A DNA stretch of 64,000 bases from Pyrus communis (taxonomy: Eukaryota; Streptophyta; Magnoliopsida; Rosales; Rosaceae). The position numbers and the translations under genes were made by a program. The notes beneath the pieces are model-generated. The model did no database searches and had not been told where the DNA came from. It saw nothing but the letters and a program-made list of their open reading frames with translations. How positions within the stretch are numbered: position 1 is the stretch's first letter; each line of letters begins with the position of its first letter. Where the stretch lies: contig NC_084804.1 of assembly GCF_963583255.1 (NCBI RefSeq), forward strand, positions 19,784,061 to 19,848,060, written 5' to 3'. Positions 57,471 through 64,000 of the stretch are shown piece by piece.

Positions 57471-58917
57471 TTAGGAAGAAGATTACAAGAAATGGAGGCG
57501 GCGACGACAGCAAGGAGTCCGGAGGAGAGGAACACAAGGTTAGAGAACATGTGTTGGCGGATTTGGAATTTGCTGTGGGTTTGGTGGAATTTGAGGGTAT
57601 TGATGTGGGATTGAGTTTTTTCAATTGATATTCTTGGTGGAATTAGAGGTGGATTTTTGGTTTGGTCCTTGGAAGAAGACAGATTGAGATGGCGCTCCAT
57701 AGAGGAACTGATAACGAACCAACTAGTTCCATACCATCATAAATTTTGTGCACAACACCATCAACAAAGTTATTGATTCCAACAAATTAGACTTAAAGGA
57801 GCCGATGACACACACATACAAAATTAAAATACTCATGAAGAAAGACTCACAAATAACCTCATCAAGGAGGCACTTATTGACGGAAATACCAAGATGGAAA
57901 ATAGATAGGCAACAATCCATGAGAAGATAAAGGAGTAAGACTAGAACCCCACCCCCCTGGCCGCGGGGGAGCAAGTGAATGGCTATATAATCTACAGATT
58001 TAGAGTTGATAAGTGGAAAGAGAGAGCAGTTAGGGTTTTTTTTTAGCATTGCATCAATTAGGCCTTGATCGATGATCAACGAAAAATAAATTAACGTAAT
58101 CTTTTTCTAAATATTGTTAAATATTAGAAGGAGAGGAATTGAATCCGCACCATTTGTATAAATTAATGTAAGTTGTTTTTAAACCACGTGATAATTTTCA
58201 AAAATCGAAAAGTTTAGATGTCATTTGTGCAATTTTGTTTGAAATAAGTAAAACATGATATCAAATCATGTTATAAATCGAATTAGTATTGAATTTGAAC
58301 AAGCGTAGACGAGGCTGTGCTTACGAACAACTCATACCATTAAAGGAGATTAATTAGCAGAAATTGGAGGAGGACAACGCGGATAATATTCATTTGATGA
58401 AGTCAAGGAATTTGATACAACACTTTCTCTTTCTTTTTCTTTTTTCTTTCTTTCTTTCTTTCTTTCTTTCTTTATTCCCTTCTTTTTATTTTTTTTATTT
58501 ATTGAGAATTTGATGGAACTTTACTTTGCATATAATTATGAAGTTATGAATGCCTCTAAATCAGGGCAACTGGCCCGGACTTTCCTTCCTTCCAGTAAGT
58601 CAAAATGGTAACAGGCATAGTCTGCTGTGCAAGCTTCTTGGTTGAACCCATAACGTGTTCTTTTAATATGAAAGGCGGCCATGAATTTGGATCAAGACAT
58701 ACAATGAATGACTAAAATTAAATATCAAATTTTAGTATTTATAGCGTCGAATATAACATTGAGACAAATAGAGAAAAATACCACTAAATAATAGTGTTGG
58801 TGACAAACCTCCAAATTGTGTTAATTTCCTTAATCATGAATGTTTTAGTGATGGGTAATGCAATCATCGACCCTAAACCCTAAACTCTAATCAACACTTA
58901 AGTAATAATCCAATCAT
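57471..58917. other. Intergenic region with a CTTT microsatellite
   Basis: No supported gene. A CTTT/TTTC repeat occupies about 58424-58475, followed by a T-rich run to about 58500. A short match to the SINE head, reversed, lies near 58776-58806. Confidence 0.5.
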
Positions 58918-59084
58918 GCCACTTAGTACTACGGTTTAGTGGTATTCCTACTCACTTGTAAGTGAGAGGTCTTAGGTTTGACTCACCAAAAGCGAATTTG
59001 AATCACATTACTGCTAGCCCATTGTGAGACTAAGTCAAGCCCTCACCCTTAGTGTAGATAATACTGTTTGTTCAAAATAAAACA
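58918..59084 (+). mobile_element. Complete SINE with target-site duplication
   Basis: A 14-bp duplication AATAATCCAATCAT flanks it (58904-58917 and 59085-59098). It has a tRNA-like pol III promoter: A-box region TTTAGTGGTATTC and B-box-like GGTTTGACTC. It ends in a TTGTTCAAAATAAAAC tail. Fragments of the same family lie at 8186-8232 (minus) and near 63770-63803 (minus). Confidence 0.8.
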
Positions 59085-59098
59085 AATAATCCAATCAT

Positions 59099-60640
59099 CA
59101 ACAACCACATCATTTGGTTTACAAATTTAATTTAAACATTTAATCTTCCTAGTATTATTCTTTAGTAATTATTTAGTGTTAGATTGGCCTATCAAGTGTC
59201 ACTTGCTTTTACATAGTAGCCAGCACTTTTTTTTTCTTTTCTTCCAACCATCTTTTTTTTATTGGATTTTGTCTAACCACCTTTTTTGGTACATTTAAAT
59301 ATTTTCTTTCCAACTTCTTCCTTTATAAAACATTATTTGTCAATTAAGTGATGCGCAATGTTAGTAAAGTTGCAACTGGTTGTGTTTACACTGAGAGTGC
59401 TACACTTGCTAAAAAGTTTTCAGGTTCACATTTACACCTCTTATAATTGGAGCAAAAATTTTATATCAATTTGGGTAACAGTTAAGCATTCTAAATAATT
59501 GCAAAATTTACAACTAATCGCTTAGAAAATAATGTTACTATAAAACATTGTCTTTAGTTTTCAAAACGTGTGTAAAGTTTAATTAGATAAAACATACATT
59601 AAAATCTTTTTTTTTTTTTTTTTTTTAAATGTATAGTCAAGTCCACTTCATTTAAAAAATATTAAGTTGCTTGAGTTTGTACGTTGCGATGCATGTATTC
59701 TAATTGATTAAAACAAAATACGATAAAAACTCCCGGTAAACAAAAAACAACCAATTAAAATTAAAAAAAAAAATAAAAGTTCTTTTTGGGAATAACTTTT
59801 GTATTTAGGTACGTCTAATTAATTTCATGGAGCAACTTCTGAAATTAACTCCCCTTATGTTTACTAATGCATACAAAATAAAAATATATATGTGGTTTCA
59901 CCGTTATAGATTGTAATCTAATAGCTAGAAATTTAAGAATTAGATTGATTTGAGGAATAGTAGATCACTATTCTCATTTTTTCTCCCATATTTCTAACTT
60001 CCTTGACTTACGACTATATTTATTGTAAATATATAACCGTGTCATAAATAGGAGAGAGTAAAAAATTTTAACTTGATATACGTAAGCTCGAAGAGCTTCC
60101 CTTCATTTGCTTCGCGGGAGCCTTTTCAAGATTTAATTTGTTCCTAATTATATATTTTAACTAAACCATGCATCTATGACGCTTGGTACTCTCATGGGCC
60201 GAAGTGACTTTTAATTACTCATAGGGAACTGTTAATAATTTAAAAAGAAATTAAAATGGCAAAAAAAATGAAAATAACATGCACGAGTAATTTTGTAATT
60301 CCTTGATAAGAGCGTGAGTATATAAGAAGTTGTCATCGATAAAGAGCATGGACATATAAGAAGTTAGTTCTTGATAATAGCGTGAGCAGAGAACGAGTTG
60401 TAAAGTCAAACGTTCAATGTTTGAATTTAACAATAAAGAAGGACTTGAGTTTCTCCAATACGTGTGCCGACATGTAAAACATATCGTATTTACCGCGCAA
60501 TCTGTACACAATGACAGTGTGAATTGCGAGATTTTTCTTTTGACCTAAAAATAAGGGAAAAAAATAACAAAAAGAAAAAGAAAAGGGAGACCAAATAAAA
60601 AAGAAAGAAAAAAAGTAGTAGGATTTTGACGCGGTAGAGT
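59099..60640. other. Intergenic region, no gene seen
   Basis: AT-rich, with T and A runs (59608-59627, 59763-59774). No supported coding sequence; the small reverse ORFs near 60251-60794 are low complexity. Confidence 0.5.
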
Positions 60641-60885
60641 GGATGTGTATAAAAGGTAGGATTCGTTGATTCATTCGCTGTTTCATATTGAGCAAGTCTC
60701 TGCTTTCCCTCTTCACGCGTCTCCAACACGACTTTGATTGCTCGTTCATTTCTCTCTCCTCTCTCTCTCTAAAAATCTCTCGAATTTCAGTCATCTGCTC
60801 ATCAAATTCAAACGCAACGGCTGCAGAAAACCCAAATCGAAACGCAACCCAGAACCCACGGACGGAGTCGACGAACTGAGACAGT
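60641..60885 (+). promoter_or_regulatory. Core promoter and 5' UTR of the PP2C gene
   Basis: A TATA box (TATAAAAG, 60648-60655) is followed by a CT-rich leader (about 60746-60780), common in plant 5' UTRs. The ATG at 60886 is chosen because it opens the family's typical N terminus. Confidence 0.6.
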
Positions 60886-62930
60886 ATGCTGCGCTCGTGC
60901 TACAGGCCGCTCGAGCGCTGTCTGGGGTTGCGATTTGGTGCTGGAGGCGGCGGAGATGGGCTTTGGGACATGGACTTGAAGCCCCACGCCTCCGGTGACT
61001 ACTCAATTGCTGTGGTTCAGGCCAATTCGAATTTGGAGGATCAAGGTCAGGTCTTCACCTCGCCCTCTGCGACGTATGTTGGTGTATATGACGGCCATGG
61101 TGGTCCCGAAGCTTCTAGATTCGTCAACAGCCATCTCTTCCCTTATCTACACAGTATGGCTCTCTCTTGTTTAAGCAAAAGACTTGAAATTTGAATATTT
61201 AATTCTGTATTTGTTTAAGCAAAAGACTTGGAATTTGAATATTTGAATTGGATTTAACGGCATATGATGAAAGACTTGAACTTGATTGTGTTTTTGTTTC
61301 TAAATTCTGAGATTTTTGTGGATTATTATAGAATTTGCGACGGAGCAAGGTGGGTTGTCACCAGATGTGATAAAAAAGGCATTCAGCGCCACCGAGGAGG
61401 ATTTTTTGCGTTTGGTGAAGCGATCTTTGCCAATGATGCCCCAAATCGCTTCCGTTGGGTCATGTTGCCTTTTGGGAGCAATATCAAATGATGTTCTGTA
61501 TGTAGCCAATCTGGGGGACTCGAGAGCAGTCCTTGGCCGGAGAGTTTCAGATAGTAAGAGGAGTCCAGTGGTGGCAGAACGCATGTCCACTGATCACAAT
61601 GTGGGAGTTGAGGAGGTAAGGAAGGAGGTTGAAGCACTACATCCCGATGATTCACATGTTGTGGTGTATACTCGTGGAGTTTGGAGGATAAAAGGCATCA
61701 TTCAGGTACAGTGGGATTCATTTAATGAAATGAATTGCGTGTGTTGCTGCCTAAAGTACGAGTTTGTAAGTAGTGAATTGCGATTCAGTAATCTAGGAGT
61801 AAGTTTTGTGGCCTTAGAGAAATTTGTGAATCTAAAGCATTGTTTCCCGTCTTTAGTCAATGAAACTTGTTCAACTTGCTCCTTGTATTCTTAGATTTCT
61901 AAAGAGAGATGTATGTTCCAGGAACCTTATCGTCCGCCTCCTGATCCAGCATCTCATGCAGGTTAGTTGGAAGTGATTGTTTTCCATGCATGAGATGTAC
62001 ACGAAGCCCCCTGAAGCATACAACTGAAGCTTTGTTTATCTCTATGAAACTTGACTGAGCTTGTGAATATTTGGTTTCATATTTTCAGGCTTTAGTGTTT
62101 GATTATGTATTTCAGTTTCGTTTGTAGGTTTAGAGATAGCACTAGAGGAGTTAAAACTGAAATGTTATGGAGAATGTGGTCTAAATGTTCTTTTTATTTC
62201 AGGTGTCAAGATCTATTGGTGATGTTTATTTAAAGAAGCCTGAGTTTAACAGAGACCCGATATACCAGCAATTTGCGAACCCCATTCCTATGAAACGGCC
62301 AGTGATGACAGCAGAGCCCTCAATCATTACAAGGAAACTGAAGCCACAGGATATGTTTTTGATATTTGCCTCAGATGGCCTCTGGGAACAGCTGACTGAT
62401 GACGCAGCGGTAGAAATTGTTTTCAAAAACCCTAGAGCTGTAAGTTCCCGTTCTTTCACCTATCTGTTACAGTAGCATTCCACCAGGAGCTTAAGTTAAC
62501 AACGTAGTAATACATAAAATGTCGTGGTTCAAGTTTCATCGCCTTGTAATTAAATTAAAATGCTTATAGTAACTATAACAGTAGGACTTGAATAATCTGA
62601 ATTTGTAAAAATATGTTCGGACATCTCTGTGACACAAAATCGGCTTAACAATTGCAGGGTATTGCAAAGAGATTAGTAAGAGCCGCTCTTCAAGAAGCTG
62701 CAAAAAAGAGGGAGATGAGATACAATGACATAAAGAAAATCGAAAAGGGGATAAGGCGACACTTCCACGATGACATCACTGTTATAGTAGTCTATCTTGA
62801 TGACCACAAAAGCTCCTCAAAACGTAAATCTAAGAACATCATTCTTGGCTCTACCAGTGCGCCTGTTGATATTTTCTCGGTCAGTGAAGATAATCCGTAT
62901 AAGCAGGATCTGCACAACACGATCTCGTGA
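60886..62930 (+). CDS. Protein phosphatase 2C, clade D-type, four exons
   Basis: Exons are 60886-61153, 61332-61705, 62203-62439 and 62658-62930, GT-AG throughout, 383 residues. It hydrolyses phosphoserine/threonine using two metal ions. Metal-binding motifs are VYDGHGG (D69), [10 protein letters not shown] (D272) and HDDITVIV (D332); [10 protein letters not shown] and [19 protein letters not shown] are also typical. The N terminus [14 protein letters not shown] and the overall length fit Arabidopsis clade D PP2Cs, some of which dephosphorylate plasma-membrane H+-ATPase and are inhibited by SAUR proteins. No catalytic residue is missing and no frameshift was seen, unlike most other genes here. 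The isoform cannot be fixed from sequence alone. Confidence 0.92.
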
Positions 62931-63295
62931 AGCAAAGAAAACCTTTAAATGGTTGATACAGTTTGCATAGTTTAGTTTAGTAGCTGCGATAATTGAAACC
63001 ATGTGAATAAGGTTAGGTATTTTTCGTTTCTGAATTGGTTGCGGTATTTTTCGTTTCTGAATAGGTATACAAGCATTTCTGAATGCATACTGACAGCAAA
63101 CTCCAGAAGTTTTTACCAATTTTGTGACCTTTTTTCTCCTCAAATATTCTAATGACAAGTTTTGCTCTATTGCGTTTCTCATTGCGGTATTCAAACGGAC
63201 TGAATTTTTTTATTTGTTCGATAAGAATAATATTATTAGTTTTTTTATTATTAATGTTTTTTAATACAATTATATTATTTACACCAAGGGTTGAG

Positions 63296-63723
63296 AGCAA
63301 GGTTTTAAAAGACATTAGACACTAATTAGGCGGCGGGTTGCGGACTAGGCGGATTTAAGTAAATCTTATATTTCGTGTAAATAAGTATCAATTTATACTT
63401 AAAATATATATAATTTTATCATAAACTACAAGGTAGAATGACATATATATATGATGAAGTATTGGAACATAATAAAAACATGAGGAACAAGCATATAATA
63501 TGTGTTCATTTAAGTATTCAACAAGTCCCTTACAATTTCTTAAAAAAGGTAAAAGGTAAAATGAAAATTATCTATTTTTTGTCTAAGTGAGTCACAACCT
63601 AGGTGGTGTAGGCATGCGCCTCAAAAGGTCTAGGTATCATTTCTTAATTTTTAAACGCCTAGGCATTAATCAAGGGGGTAACCAACCGCCTAATGCCTAG
63701 ACGGCGCTAAACTATGATTTTTA
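63296..63723. repeat. MITE-like element with GCCTAGGC-rich ends
   Basis: The left end (TTTTAAAAGACATTAGACAC, then TAGGCGGCGGGTTG) is imperfectly inverted at the right end (CAACCGCCTAATGCCTAGACG, here abridged, then TTTTTA). The interior is AT-rich with no ORF. No clear target duplication. Confidence 0.4.
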
Positions 63724-64000
63724 GAAGAGTGGTAGGGAGTAAATTTATATCAAACTTATCATTGAAGTAAAGAAGAATACCACTAGATCGTAGTATTAAA
63801 ATGTGGAAACCTCTTTATGGATCATGGAAATATAAATATATCGATATGTGATTAACTATCCAATACGATATTTTTGGTTTATTTTTTCGTTTTATTAACT
63901 TCGCATGAGTTATTTAACTTATAGTAAACTTAGATAAAATCATGAATCAAAATAATTCAAATTCCGACGTGTTCAATACACGCAAAAAAAGCCAAGATGA

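Noticed and set aside
56980..57700. Overlapping minus-strand ORFs of 149 and 162 codons
   Set aside because: Composed of purine/pyrimidine-rich low-complexity DNA; the plus strand carries a recognisable DUF3475 fragment instead.
58869..58889. Two CCCTAAA units as interstitial telomere repeat
   Set aside because: Only two imperfect units, expected by chance in a window this size.
60414..61006. Minus-strand ORFs overlapping the PP2C promoter and exon 1
   Set aside because: Shadow frames of the PP2C gene and of AT-rich upstream DNA.
1..64000. tRNA, rRNA and conserved ncRNA genes
   Set aside because: No cloverleaf, rRNA block or known ncRNA was recognised; the only tRNA-like signals are the SINE promoter and the tRNA-Asp primer-binding site.

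Overview
This 64 kb window is plant nuclear DNA. It has GT-AG introns, a TIR-NBS-LRR (TNL) resistance gene, an EH-domain endocytosis gene, a clade-D-type PP2C, and a dense, nested load of plant transposons. A MITE at 56882-57021 and an antisense coiled-coil ORF family inside two retroelements look like repeats I associate with Rosaceae, most likely Malus/Pyrus. That assignment is inference from memory, not a search.

Layout. 1-5416: a four-exon TNL gene (580-4805) with intact TIR and NB-ARC motifs, cut short in the LRRs; a detached acidic C-terminal tail lies at 5285-5416. 5562-8076: a probable solo LTR of a Ty3/gypsy element. 8281-15225: the promoter of a second TNL copy, split by a PIF/Harbinger-like element (8401-15111) that itself contains a 5.7 kb hAT-like element (8912-14605) carrying a 338-bp tandem array. 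15400-18085: the C-terminal end of TNL copy 2, convergent with fragments of an EH/Pan1-like gene (copy A, minus strand). 18085-30010: EH gene copy B (minus strand), frameshifted. One of its introns carries a 6.2 kb LTR element (19805-25985) whose core is a 1.57 kb inverted repeat. 30470-43431: a degenerate 13 kb Tat-type Ty3/gypsy element with dual RNase H, an antisense plant-mobile-domain ORF and a nested solo LTR. 44325-54623: a third TNL C-terminal fragment split in frame by a very young Athila-like element (44664-54465). That element has lost pol and carries, in its place, about 1.9 kb related to the 20-25 kb element. 54624-55290: a third copy of the EH 3' flank. 55300-57500: decayed gene fragments and MITEs. 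58918-59084: a SINE with a 14-bp target duplication. 60886-62930: an apparently intact four-exon PP2C gene.

How it fits together. The convergent TNL 3' end / EH 3' end junction occurs three times (15.4-18 kb, 18.1 kb onward without the TNL part, and 44.3-55.3 kb), so a TNL-EH module was duplicated and then eroded by retroelements. Target-site duplications were found for the hAT (8 bp), the Harbinger-like element (TTA), three LTR insertions and one solo LTR (5 bp each) and the SINE (14 bp), which makes the nesting order readable. The PP2C is the only gene that looks fully functional. The TNL could still make a truncated TIR-NB-ARC-LRR protein. The EH copies look like pseudogenes.
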